A model generated the notes under the pieces. That model was not told the origin of the DNA. It saw only the letters and a program-made list of their open reading frames with translations, and did no database searches. A stretch of DNA of 59,131 bases, from positions 1 through 59,131 of the forward strand of contig CALSUH010000023.1 in assembly GCA_943789485.1 (NCBI GenBank), given 5' to 3'. Positions 1-8,829 of this stretch are shown here, in pieces (the stretch's first letter is position 1; each line of letters starts with the position of its first letter). This DNA is from an uncultured Pseudomonadales bacterium. Lineage in GTDB: Bacteria; Pseudomonadota; Gammaproteobacteria; Pseudomonadales; Pseudohongiellaceae. Made by a program: the position numbers and the translations under genes.

Positions 1-671
1 CTGCCAGAGGTATCGGTGTAACTATCAATTTCAACACTCGATATTGATGGATCGGCATTAGCATAAACAGCAATACGCTCCAGTGTTACCTTCGCCTCAT
101 CATTTAGCTCTCTGACTTCCAACTCCCAATACAAAGTGGATCGCTGAACCTGATCGAAATTGACAGACAACAACGAAAGCGCACACACCTGATAGGCTTC
201 AAAAGCTTCCGCAAAATTAATAGGGGATAACAACACCTTTATATTCTGTTCCGGATCATAGGCTGCCATTCCCTGAAATTCAGGCATCATTCTAGAGCGT
301 AGCTCAGACATAAGAAGCAATGCCATATCCGAGCTAAGACCCTGTCCTAGATCAACAGCACCCAATTCTCTAGCTCTATCTTTATCGTTCCATATGGCCG
401 GCTGCAGAGAAAGTGCTACTTCGGAAAAATCTAGCTGCTTACTGAAGTCAATCAACTGAAAACCAAGAGCCTCACCGGCCCGATGCTGAAACCGCGCCTC
501 ACCGAAACCAGGAATTTGCTGACTGACGCGACAATCAAAAAGTGACGACTCCACAGACCAGGAGGCTCTGAAAAACGGCGGCTCAAAATTGAATTCCTGA
601 GCCAATACCAACGCCCCGTTTAGTGAAAATAACACAAGAATCAGAATTTTTACGGACAGATAGTTTTTCAT
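1..671 (-). CDS. motY: MotY-like flagellar motor protein (partial, C-terminus outside window)
   Basis: The reverse strand is open from the ATG at 671 to the window edge, giving 223 residues of an incomplete protein. The first ~24 residues form a Sec signal peptide ending in ALVLAQ. The following region contains RASWSVESSLFDCRVSQQIP and FGEARFQHRAGE, which match the N-terminal domain of MotY as I remember it. The last visible residues (LERIAVYANADPSISSVEID, then YTDTSG) are the start of an OmpA-like peptidoglycan-binding domain. MotY forms the T-ring that anchors sodium-driven PomA/PomB stators of polar flagella. No other flagellar gene is visible. A generic exported OmpA-domain protein is the alternative. 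Confidence 0.75.
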   Translation of the reverse strand, partial: MKNYLSVKILILVLFSLNGALVLAQEFNFEPPFFRASWSVESSLFDCRVSQQIPGFGEARFQHRAGEALGFQLIDFSKQLDFSEVALSLQPAIWNDKDRARELGAVDLGQGLSSDMALLLMSELRSRMMPEFQGMAAYDPEQNIKVLLSPINFAEAFEAYQVCALSLLSVNFDQVQRSTLYWELEVRELNDEAKVTLERIAVYANADPSISSVEIDSYTDTSG

Positions 672-1080
672 ATTGTTAGCTTAACGGACCAATTCAAATG
701 AAAGGTGAGAATAAAATATCTCTCAACTGAGACTCCATGAATGTCAGATACTCGAATAGCTTAGACCTCCAAATCACTGCCAATTTCTCGCGTCATAGCT
801 GAGTCAGCAAAGCACTCGATAAGCGCCTTCCCCCCTGAACGACATACCTTTATCTCTCTCTTACGACAGGATTATCCAGAGACTTTAGTGCTTTTTCACC
901 TGATCACCCTAACCACATTCCGCCATAGCAAATAGCTTGACTATCTGGATTGGCGAGTAAAAGTGTGTCAATTATAAAACTATTTTCCATTTTTCGATGG
1001 CGGCGCTATGATTGGTGATGTATACCTACTCGTAACTAATTTATACAGACAGTATTGCCGATGACAGGAAACAGGAAAAA
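672..1080. other. Intergenic region between motY and the EAL/HDOD gene
   Basis: This 409-base gap separates two divergently transcribed genes and must hold both promoters. I see no convincing open frame or strong -35/-10 pair. It contains the first copy of a 19-bp direct repeat (800-818), and a purine-rich ribosome binding site lies at its right end, just before the GTG at 1081. Confidence 0.5.
800..818. repeat. 19-bp direct repeat, left copy
   Basis: The sequence TGAGTCAGCAAAGCACTCG occurs here and again at 2302-2320, an exact 19/19 match. The two copies frame the EAL/HDOD gene, and flanking bases outside the 19 do not match. Confidence 0.8.
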
Positions 1081-2304
1081 GTGCTGCCCGCTCCCCCCCT
1101 AACTAACACCGAGAGTATATTCCTCGCTAGGCAGCCTATTTTCGATAGAGCGCTCAATGTTTTTGCCTATGAATTGCTATTTCGGAGCGGGCTCTCGAAT
1201 GTTGCCGGTGTCACTGACGGAAACTCTGCCAGCTCTCAGGTGATGATCAATGCCTTTCTTGAAATAGGTATCGACGCTATTTCAGGCGGGCGCACCTGCT
1301 TTGTAAACCTAACTCGTGATTTCATAGTTGGACAGCTGCCACTGCCATTTCCACCTAGCTTTTTCGTTATTGAAATACTGGAAGATATTGAAGTTGATGA
1401 CGAATTGTTGACTGCGATTAAAAGCTTCTCTGCGAAAGGCTTCACTGTTGCTCTTGATGACTATGTTTTCGAAGAAGGCAAAGCGCCTCTATTCGATCTG
1501 ATTGATATTGTTAAAATCGACATCATGGAATGTGACCGAAGTTTATTGGCGGAAAATGTTAAACAACTTAAATCCCACAAGCTACGATTATTGGCCGAAA
1601 AGGTCGCGACGCAAGAGGAGTTTGAGCTGTGTAAATCCCTTGGTTTTGATTACTTCCAAGGTTATTTTACAAGTGAACCCATAGTTATCGAGGGAGTGGA
1701 CTTCAAGCCCAGCCGAGTAGCACTGCTTGAAGTTCTAACGATGCTTGAAGACCCTAATTGCAACATTGATATACTGGAAAAATTGATAAGCCGGGACGTG
1801 AGCCTCAGCTACAAAATATTGCGGATCATCAATTCACCGTATTTCGGATTCAGGCGAGAAATTACCTCAATAAAACAGGCAGTGGTGGCTTTAGGCCTCA
1901 AGCCTATACGAGACTGGTTTGTAATCATCGCCCTAACCAAAATCGATGATAAACCGAATGAATTGATATTAATGACGATACAACGAGCGGCAATGATGAA
2001 GTCGCTGTCAAAAGATTTCCAAGTAGAAGCCGACGTCGCATTTACTACAGGTTTATTCTCATTGATTGATGCGATTATGGGTCAATCAATGAGTACTATA
2101 CTGCAATCGCTACCACTATCGAACGACATTACCTCCGCCTTACTTACCGGCGAGGGCAATCTAGGCAAGCTCTTAAATGCCGTTATATTGTATGAAAGAG
2201 GCCAATGGGAAGAACTGGAAAATTCCCTAGGCAGGCCAATTCAGTTTAGCGCTCATTATTTGGAGGCTATGAATTGGGCGAATGGCTTAGTCGAGACTCT
2301 TTGA
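1081..2304 (+). CDS. EAL/HDOD-domain signalling protein (YuxH type)
   Basis: This 407-aa cytoplasmic protein opens with LARQPIFDRALNVFAYELLF, the N-terminus of the YuxH-type family that joins a degenerate EAL domain (about residues 15-200) to an HDOD domain (about 200-390, with SLSYKILRIINSPYFGFR and IKQAVVALG). The canonical EAL motif reads YELL, so cyclic-di-GMP hydrolysis is unlikely and a binding or scaffolding role is more probable. The start is GTG with AGGAAA just upstream; the ATG at 1061 is in another frame, and the frame is closed at 1033. The stop codon lies inside the right copy of the 19-bp direct repeat. The target pathway cannot be told from sequence. Confidence 0.87.
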   Translation: MLPAPPLTNTESIFLARQPIFDRALNVFAYELLFRSGLSNVAGVTDGNSASSQVMINAFLEIGIDAISGGRTCFVNLTRDFIVGQLPLPFPPSFFVIEILEDIEVDDELLTAIKSFSAKGFTVALDDYVFEEGKAPLFDLIDIVKIDIMECDRSLLAENVKQLKSHKLRLLAEKVATQEEFELCKSLGFDYFQGYFTSEPIVIEGVDFKPSRVALLEVLTMLEDPNCNIDILEKLISRDVSLSYKILRIINSPYFGFRREITSIKQAVVALGLKPIRDWFVIIALTKIDDKPNELILMTIQRAAMMKSLSKDFQVEADVAFTTGLFSLIDAIMGQSMSTILQSLPLSNDITSALLTGEGNLGKLLNAVILYERGQWEELENSLGRPIQFSAHYLEAMNWANGLVETL

Positions 2305-2320
2305 GTCAGCAAAGCACTCG
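2302..2320. repeat. 19-bp direct repeat, right copy
   Basis: This is an exact copy of the repeat at 800-818. Its first three bases are the TGA stop codon of the EAL/HDOD gene. Confidence 0.8.
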
Positions 2321-2473
2321 CTGAAAACCCCTGCACCGGCGTGAGGGTCAGTCAAGTTAGCTATCGCGTCGGTTCGATTGACGTAATCCCAACAAATCCC
2401 TATAGTACGCCCCCTCATAGCAAGCTCGCTAAAAGACGCTTTTCAATCATTATTAGCTTTTAGGACGTCCCCC

Positions 2474-4087
2474 TTGATCTCTACCGCAAACATCACTATG
2501 CAGTTTGGTGCCAAGCCCTTATTCGAAAATATTTCGGTCAAATTCGGCGATGGTAACCGTTATGGATTGATCGGTGCCAACGGCTGCGGCAAGACTACCT
2601 TCATGAGAATTTTGGAAGGCAAGCTCACTCCCACATCAGGCAATGTTGCGATAGGGCCTAATGAACGCTTGGGGTCATTGAGTCAGGATCAGTTCGCGTT
2701 TGAAGAATTCAATGTGATCGACACAGTCATCATGGGCTATGCAGAATTGTGGGAGATAAAGCAAGAGAGGGATCGCATCTATAATCTGCCGGATATGTCA
2801 GACGATGACGGCATGAAGGTTGCCGAGCTGGAAATTCAGTTCGCGGAAATGGATGGCTATACCGCCGAAAGCCGTGCTGGCGAATTACTGATGGGCGCAG
2901 GTATCGCTGAAGAATTGCATTTTGGCCCCATGAAAGAAGTTGCCCCGGGCTGGAAGTTAAGAGTACTACTGGCGCAGGCTCTATTTTCAGACCCCGATAT
3001 CCTGTTATTAGACGAGCCTACCAATAACCTCGACATAAATGCTATTCGTTGGCTAGAGGGTGTCTTGGAAGAGCGCAAATGTACCATGGTAATTATTTCT
3101 CATGACCGGCATTTCCTGAATTCTGTGTGTACGCATATGGCCGATATCGATTTCGGTGAGCTGCGCCTGTATCCAGGAAACTATGATCATTTCATGACAG
3201 CCTCTACTCAGGCTCGAGAACGGTTACAGTCAGTCAATGCAAAAAAATCAGCCCAGATCACTGAACTTAAACATTTCGTCAGTCGCTTCTCTGCTAACGC
3301 ATCAAAAGCCAAGCAAGCGACTTCGCGAGCGAAGCAAATAGAAAAAATTGAGCTAGAGGAAATCAAACCTTCTAGCCGCGTCAGCCCCTTCATTCGATTC
3401 AAGCAGGAGAAGAAACTGCACCGTCAGGCTCTGACTCTTGAGAAGATGGGCCATGGCTTCGACAATGAGCCCCTTTTCAATGACGGCAACATGATAATGG
3501 AAGCAGGAACTCGCCTCGCCGTTATTGGCGAAAATGGAGTTGGAAAAACCACTTTCCTTCGCTGTCTGTTAAATGAGCTTTCAGTGAATCAAGGGAAGAT
3601 ACAATGGGCAGAAAGCGCCAGCTTGGGATACTGCCCTCAGGACAGCACTAGTGCTTTCGATAATGAGATGAATTTATTCGATTGGATGTGCCAATGGCGC
3701 AAGCCTAGCCACGGCGATCAAATCGTTCGTGCTACATTAGGTAAGCTATTGTTCTCCACAGAAGACTTCGAGAAATCTGTGAAAGTCTGTTCTGGTGGTG
3801 AAAAAAATCGCCTGTTGTTCGGCAAACTGATGATGAGCGACCCTAACGTGCTGATCCTGGATGAGCCAACCAATCACTTGGATATGGAATCTATCGAATC
3901 ATTGAATCTGGCGCTGGATCATTATGAAGGCACATTAATTTTTGTGAGCCACGATCGAGAGTTTGTTTCGTCACTGGCCACTAGGGTTATCGAGATTAAA
4001 GATCAGCAGTTGATAGATTTTCAGGGCAGCTACGAAGAGTACCTAGCGAGCCAGCAAGATACCGCAGGTATCGCGAATATCAGATAG
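2474..4087 (+). CDS. ybiT: ABC-F family ATPase, YbiT type
   Basis: This 537-aa soluble protein has two ABC ATPase domains and no membrane segments, the layout of ABC-F ribosome-associated ATPases. Walker A motifs are GANGCGKTT (about residues 34-42) and GENGVGKTT in the second half. Walker B motifs are [11 protein letters not shown] and [11 protein letters not shown], and the second signature is [13 protein letters not shown]. The first signature is degenerate ([13 protein letters not shown]), as in E. coli YbiT, and similarity to YbiT is obvious along the whole length. The start is TTG, chosen because [12 protein letters not shown] aligns with the start of YbiT and because AGGACG lies 7-8 bases upstream. 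ABC-F proteins relieve stalled ribosomes; the exact role of YbiT is less well defined. Confidence 0.93.
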   Translation: MISTANITMQFGAKPLFENISVKFGDGNRYGLIGANGCGKTTFMRILEGKLTPTSGNVAIGPNERLGSLSQDQFAFEEFNVIDTVIMGYAELWEIKQERDRIYNLPDMSDDDGMKVAELEIQFAEMDGYTAESRAGELLMGAGIAEELHFGPMKEVAPGWKLRVLLAQALFSDPDILLLDEPTNNLDINAIRWLEGVLEERKCTMVIISHDRHFLNSVCTHMADIDFGELRLYPGNYDHFMTASTQARERLQSVNAKKSAQITELKHFVSRFSANASKAKQATSRAKQIEKIELEEIKPSSRVSPFIRFKQEKKLHRQALTLEKMGHGFDNEPLFNDGNMIMEAGTRLAVIGENGVGKTTFLRCLLNELSVNQGKIQWAESASLGYCPQDSTSAFDNEMNLFDWMCQWRKPSHGDQIVRATLGKLLFSTEDFEKSVKVCSGGEKNRLLFGKLMMSDPNVLILDEPTNHLDMESIESLNLALDHYEGTLIFVSHDREFVSSLATRVIEIKDQQLIDFQGSYEEYLASQQDTAGIANIR

Positions 4088-4296
4088 AAACTCATTGAAC
4101 CGGCTATCCCTACACTGAGATAGCGCCATTCCAGTTTGTTAGTTCAGCCTTTTTCTGCTGTGGCTGCAGACTACGAAATACGCAATGACTGGCGTGTAGA
4201 TAGAATACAGCTGTCTCTAGCGGCTACCTCTAGCCTATGATTTGACCCATGCTCAATTCCTAGTTACATTCCCATGAACTATTGCAAGGATTAGTC

Positions 4297-5835
4297 ATGC
4301 ATTTACCTCCCTCCTCACACCTTTTCCCCAAACTGTGCTTGTTCACCTTCTTAATACTGCCTAGCTTTACAACTGCAGCAGAGGAAGAAAAAGAGACCGC
4401 CAAAATTCCTGAACCTAGGCACTTTGTAAGCGAACATTCGGGACGATTTAATGGTGAGCGAATTGACTATACAGCAACAGCTGGCGAAACCTATTTGCGC
4501 GACTTGTTTGACGAACCAACAGCAACTATCTTCACCTTCAGCTATGTCAAAACGAATCTTTCTGCTAACGAGTCTAGACCTGTCACTTTCGTTTGGAACG
4601 GTGGCCCAGGCTCGGCATCCACTTGGTTACATATGGGCGGCTACGGCCCAAAAAGAATTGTAGTCCCCTCGGATGCAGAACACTCCGGCACTCCTCCGTA
4701 TCCTACAGTTGATGCACCTGAAACGATTTTGGACGTTACCGACTTAGTTTTTATCGACCCGGTTGGTACGGGTTTTTCTCGCGCACTTGGTGAGCATGAA
4801 GGTGCTGAGTTTTGGGGATTGAATGAAGATGCAGATTCTATGGCTAGCTTTATTCGAACTTGGATAACAGAAAATCAACGCTGGAATTCTCCTAAGTTTT
4901 TACTCGGAGAAAGCTTTGGAACAACGCGTGCTGCAGTGGTGGCCAATATCTTGGAAGGAGATTTATCTATTAGTTTGAATGGAATAGTCTTTGTATCCCA
5001 GGCTCTAGACTATCAAGGCTCAACCCCCTATGTCAGAGACAACATCATTTCTCATATTACTTATTTGCCAACAATGGCAGCGACGGCGCTTTATCACGAC
5101 ACAATTCAGCCGAAGCCAAGCAATCAGCAAGAGTTTATACAACAGGCACGAGAATTTGCTGTTGACGAATACCTGCCAGCACTCTTTAAAGGAAGCGCTA
5201 TCGGTCAATCGGAATTCAACTCAGTGCGAGACCGCTTAGCTTACTTTACTGGCTTAAGCGTAGAGTATGTTGAACGTGCGAATTTGCGAGTGCAAGGCAA
5301 TCGGTTTAGAAAGCAATTACTACGAGATGAAGGTTTGGCTGTAGGAGGATTAGATGCCCGCTATACAGCAGACGAGGTTGACGATCTAGCTGTGACATCG
5401 GCAAGAGATGCCGCCAGTGATGCGATATCCGGCGCTTATCGATCGGCACTGATGAGCTATATGGCAAGCGACTTAGAAGTAAAATGGGATAGGCGCTATC
5501 TGGACCCCGCAGACCCTGATATAAGCCGAAAATGGCGATGGCGAACGGAGCCAGATGACTCCTCATGGGAACCAACCTATGTAAATACTGCGCACGAGTT
5601 AGCGTCTGCGTTAAGAATCAACCCAAGCCTTAAGGTCATGATTGCTTCAGGTTACTACGATATGGTGACGCCTTTTTTCGATGCGGAATTCACTTTGAAT
5701 CGGCATGACATTCAAGCAGACCAGCTTCAGTTTGAATATTATCAGGCAGGGCATATGATGTATGTAAATGAACCTTCTAGAATCAAACTGCTTCAAGATA
5801 CACGTGCGTTCATAAACCAACAGTTGCAGCAATGA
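4297..5835 (+). CDS. Secreted serine carboxypeptidase-like protein (family S10)
   Basis: A 512-aa alpha/beta-hydrolase-fold peptidase of family S10. The start is the ATG at 4297, which has AAGGA six bases upstream; an in-frame TTG at 4282 is less likely. A signal peptide covers about residues 1-28 (CLFTFLILPSFTTAAEEE). S10 hallmarks are WNGGPGSAS (oxyanion region, about 100-108), GESFGTTRAA with the nucleophile Ser near 206, an Asp candidate in ASGYYDMVTPFF, and the His in QAGHMMYV. The enzyme would trim C-terminal residues from peptides in the periplasm or outside. It stands alone between ybiT and a convergent S66 peptidase gene; its substrate is unknown. Confidence 0.88.
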   Translation: MHLPPSSHLFPKLCLFTFLILPSFTTAAEEEKETAKIPEPRHFVSEHSGRFNGERIDYTATAGETYLRDLFDEPTATIFTFSYVKTNLSANESRPVTFVWNGGPGSASTWLHMGGYGPKRIVVPSDAEHSGTPPYPTVDAPETILDVTDLVFIDPVGTGFSRALGEHEGAEFWGLNEDADSMASFIRTWITENQRWNSPKFLLGESFGTTRAAVVANILEGDLSISLNGIVFVSQALDYQGSTPYVRDNIISHITYLPTMAATALYHDTIQPKPSNQQEFIQQAREFAVDEYLPALFKGSAIGQSEFNSVRDRLAYFTGLSVEYVERANLRVQGNRFRKQLLRDEGLAVGGLDARYTADEVDDLAVTSARDAASDAISGAYRSALMSYMASDLEVKWDRRYLDPADPDISRKWRWRTEPDDSSWEPTYVNTAHELASALRINPSLKVMIASGYYDMVTPFFDAEFTLNRHDIQADQLQFEYYQAGHMMYVNEPSRIKLLQDTRAFINQQLQQ

Positions 5836-5987
5836 GGCGATTGCCTGAGCCAAATTGTAGCCAGGGCTACCGTTGAGATGAGGAATTTTCCCATAGAGAC
5901 GTGACACGCATGCTTTCAGATGAGATAGGCGAGATTAGAACTAGGCATTGGAAGGAAAGCATTGCCAGAGGCTTCCAGTAAGCATCA

Positions 5988-7034
5988 TTAGCTGACAGCA
6001 GACTCTAGCAAGGTCAACGCCCCAGCATCTGCATCGAGCCTAGCTCGAACTCCTAAGGGCACTACCGTTTTATCCTCGACGTGTCCAATCATCGCGCCGC
6101 GCAGCGTAGGTATGCCAAGCGGCTCAAGACGGTTACGCAAAACCTCTTCCATGCTGAAGGTATTTCTGTCATAGCCATCATCAGTAAATTTTCCCAACAC
6201 AATTCCAGCAAGCTGTTCCAACTTACCGGCCATCCACAAATGCGTGAGCATACGGTCAACGCTGTATGGCGGCTCGCCAACATCTTCCAGAAATAAAATA
6301 GCACCCTCGAATTGGGGCTCGAACGGCGTACCGAGAAGAGTCACCATCAAAGACAGATTGCCACCTACCAGATGGCCTTCTGCCACGCCGGAAACGATAG
6401 TTGTCAATCGGTTCTCCCAATCAACGACGCCGGGGCGAGTTTCGAATTCAGGGGGCTCGCCAATACGAGCGATTTGGACCGGTTCGATCAGAACCTTTTT
6501 ATATTGCTCATACGTGTAGTTGGAGAAATTTCCACCAGCAATGGGCCCATGAAAAGTTACTAGGCCAGTGCGCAAATAAATGGCGTTCAATATCGAGGTG
6601 ATATCACTGTATCCCATAATAACTTTAGGGTTGGCGGCTATCATGTCGTAGTCGAGATAGCGCAGCAATCGCCCAGAACCATAACCACCTCTTACACAAA
6701 ATATCGCATCGATAGTAGTATTGGCAAACATGGCATTGAGATCATCGGCCCGCTGTTGGTCGGTACCTGCCAAATATTGAGTTCGACTAAAAAGATTAAC
6801 AGCCGGTTCTGCCGAGAACCCAAGCGATCGCACTAAGTCCATGGCAGCATGCAATTCTTGGTCTTCAGGCACGTTACTGGCAGGTGTAACCAAACCCACA
6901 GTCATGCCTGGGCGCAGACGTTTAGGCTTTACAGTGTTCAAGATTGCTGCCGCGCGCACACTGCTTGATAGGCCGGATACTCCCATTGCTAGAGTTCCAC
7001 TGGCAGCTAGTAATTCTCGCCGTGTAAGTGTCAT
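5988..7034 (-). CDS. Exported LD-carboxypeptidase (peptidase S66)
   Basis: A 348-aa protein of family S66, serine carboxypeptidases that cleave the L,D bond of muropeptides or release small peptides. The N-terminus (TRRELLAASG followed by a hydrophobic stretch) is a twin-arginine signal, so it is probably exported folded. S66 features are RPGMTVGLVTPAS, FCVRGGYGSGRLL, and GYSDITS, which follows the usual nucleophile-elbow region. The Glu and His of the expected triad are likely in the C-terminal half (FLEDVGEPPYSVDRML and AMIGHVEDKT). It converges on the S10 gene with ~150 bases between. Cell-wall recycling LdcA is usually cytoplasmic, so a scavenging role or a microcin-self-immunity-like role is possible. 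Confidence 0.86.
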   Translation of the reverse strand: MTLTRRELLAASGTLAMGVSGLSSSVRAAAILNTVKPKRLRPGMTVGLVTPASNVPEDQELHAAMDLVRSLGFSAEPAVNLFSRTQYLAGTDQQRADDLNAMFANTTIDAIFCVRGGYGSGRLLRYLDYDMIAANPKVIMGYSDITSILNAIYLRTGLVTFHGPIAGGNFSNYTYEQYKKVLIEPVQIARIGEPPEFETRPGVVDWENRLTTIVSGVAEGHLVGGNLSLMVTLLGTPFEPQFEGAILFLEDVGEPPYSVDRMLTHLWMAGKLEQLAGIVLGKFTDDGYDRNTFSMEEVLRNRLEPLGIPTLRGAMIGHVEDKTVVPLGVRARLDADAGALTLLESAVS

Positions 7035-7576
7035 GTTTGCTGCCCTTTATTGTTAGCTTACGATAATTAAGACTATCGAGAGGGTCGAGTATTGTAAATA
7101 AGGAATTGATCTGCTTTCACACCGTAACTCGAGTTTCAGAATTTACTTTTATGCACATCGCGGCTCTGTGTTTTTTGTCGAGCACTATTCTAGCCGAATC
7201 GAATTGCTGCTATCTCCAAGTGCCTTAAACTCTGACACTTCATACCACTGACCCTTCATACCACTGAGGCCCGCTCTGCCTTCTAAGCCCATGCTAAGCA
7301 GCACGGCTAAGCCCGCCTTACTAGTGAGAAGTAATCAGCACGAAAAAACAATCCATTCTCAAGCAGGGCCGCTGTTTGCAGAATATCGAGCGTTAGTTGA
7401 TTGCCTTTAAACAGCTGACTCAACACACTACTATGGGATGGTATTTTTATTGACGATTAAGCGCTCGCACTAGGAGCATCGAAGCTGAATTATTATTTAG
7501 CAGCAAGGATGGAAAAAAACTATTACATCGGATACCTTTTTCGGCAACTGTACACCTTTGAAAAGGGTTTAAATTT
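7035..7576. other. Intergenic region between divergent S66 and alpha/beta-hydrolase genes
   Basis: This 542-base gap contains no supported gene. It holds a short imperfect tandem duplication in which a 14-base unit (CTTCATACCACTGA) appears at 7238-7251 and 7254-7267. Promoters for both flanking genes must lie here, but none stands out. Confidence 0.45.
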
Positions 7577-8704
7577 ATGCGGATCAATACAAACGCCGAT
7601 TCAAATCGTAGTCTTCTCCTAATCAGCTGTATAATCCTGTTGCAGGCCTGCCAAGGAAATTTCCTGTCCGCAGGCGTTTCTTCAGAGCTATCCACAGCCA
7701 CCGAGGAAGACAATACGCTTCGCCTTGCTGCCGAATACGGCGCCCAAATAAGAACGATCGAATCCAATGGAATTAAGCTGCGAATAGCAGAAGCTGGCGA
7801 AGGCCCTTTAGTAATTTTAGTGCACGGCTGGCCCGAATCCTGGTTTTCATGGCGCTATCAAATTCAAGCTTTAGCGCAGGCTGGTTACCATGCTGTCGCT
7901 CCCGACATGAGGGGCTATGGTGGCTCAACGATTCCCGATGCGATCGAAGACTACAATATTCTTGAGTTGGCAGCAGATGTTGCCGGGATTGTTGACACCC
8001 TGAACGAGGGGTCAGCCACGTTGGTCGGACACGATTGGGGGGCTCCCATTGTATGGCAAACGGCGCTGCTCTATCCGGACATAATCGATGCAGTAGTCGG
8101 CATGAGCGTACCTTACCGAGGCCGGTCACAGAGTCGACCCAGTCGGCCGCTTCGGCAAGCTCCCGAGGATGATTTTTCCTATACTGCTTATTTTCAGGAG
8201 CCAGGGGTAGCGGAATCTGAATTCGACGCCGCGCCGCGATCTTTCATAGCCCGCTTGTTTACTTCACGCTCACCCGGAACACCGACCTTGCCACCGAGAG
8301 TGACAGACCCCAGAGCCAGCGCCGGGGGCTGGCTCGCCAGGTTAGGTGAACCGGAACGCTTGCCTGACTGGTTATCTGAGTCAGAGCTAGATTATTACGC
8401 CAACGAATTTAGCCGAGCCGGTTTCAGAGGTGGCATTAACTATTATCGCAATAGCGCTCGTAATTGGGATCTCACTTCGCGCTTGGCCGGCGCGCGAATT
8501 CAACAACCTGCTTTATTCATTGCAGGTGAACTGGACATCGTCAACCGCGGGGCGACAGTGGCAGAGCTAAGAAAAGTGAATCAGCCCAATTTCGTCGAAC
8601 TGCACGACGTGATTCTAATTCCAGGTGTGGGACATAGAAATCAACAGCAGGCCCCGCTGGAAACCAACAGCTTGCTGCTAGATTTTCTAGACTCGCTTAG
8701 ATAG
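7577..8704 (+). CDS. Lipoprotein alpha/beta hydrolase, epoxide-hydrolase-like
   Basis: A 375-aa alpha/beta hydrolase. The N-terminus (LLLISCIILLQACQGN) ends in a lipobox-like LLQAC, suggesting a lipid-anchored periplasmic protein. The hydrolase core shows HGWPESWFSWRYQ (oxyanion HGxP), GHDWGAPIVW with an Asp nucleophile, an acid candidate in GELDIVNRG, and the His in PGVGHRNQ. An Asp nucleophile together with HGWPESWFSWR is typical of epoxide hydrolases and haloalkane-dehalogenase relatives rather than esterases. The substrate cannot be deduced. The gene stands alone; the next gene downstream is convergent. A weak hairpin (GGTCTAC/GTAGACC) lies at 8745-8763. Confidence 0.85.
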   Translation: MRINTNADSNRSLLLISCIILLQACQGNFLSAGVSSELSTATEEDNTLRLAAEYGAQIRTIESNGIKLRIAEAGEGPLVILVHGWPESWFSWRYQIQALAQAGYHAVAPDMRGYGGSTIPDAIEDYNILELAADVAGIVDTLNEGSATLVGHDWGAPIVWQTALLYPDIIDAVVGMSVPYRGRSQSRPSRPLRQAPEDDFSYTAYFQEPGVAESEFDAAPRSFIARLFTSRSPGTPTLPPRVTDPRASAGGWLARLGEPERLPDWLSESELDYYANEFSRAGFRGGINYYRNSARNWDLTSRLAGARIQQPALFIAGELDIVNRGATVAELRKVNQPNFVELHDVILIPGVGHRNQQQAPLETNSLLLDFLDSLR

Positions 8705-8829
8705 CTATTTTTCTTGGAATTGACAGTAGTTGCCCTGTTCTCTCGGTCTACTGACGGTAGACCTCGATGGCATAAGTTAGACAATTTTGGTCAGAAGCTA
8801 AATTGGTAAAGATGTTCCTGCAGTCCAGA

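Noticed and set aside
7238..7267. Two copies of a 14-base unit as a possible operator or CRISPR-like repeat
   Set aside because: Only two copies two bases apart with no palindrome; a simple local duplication explains it.
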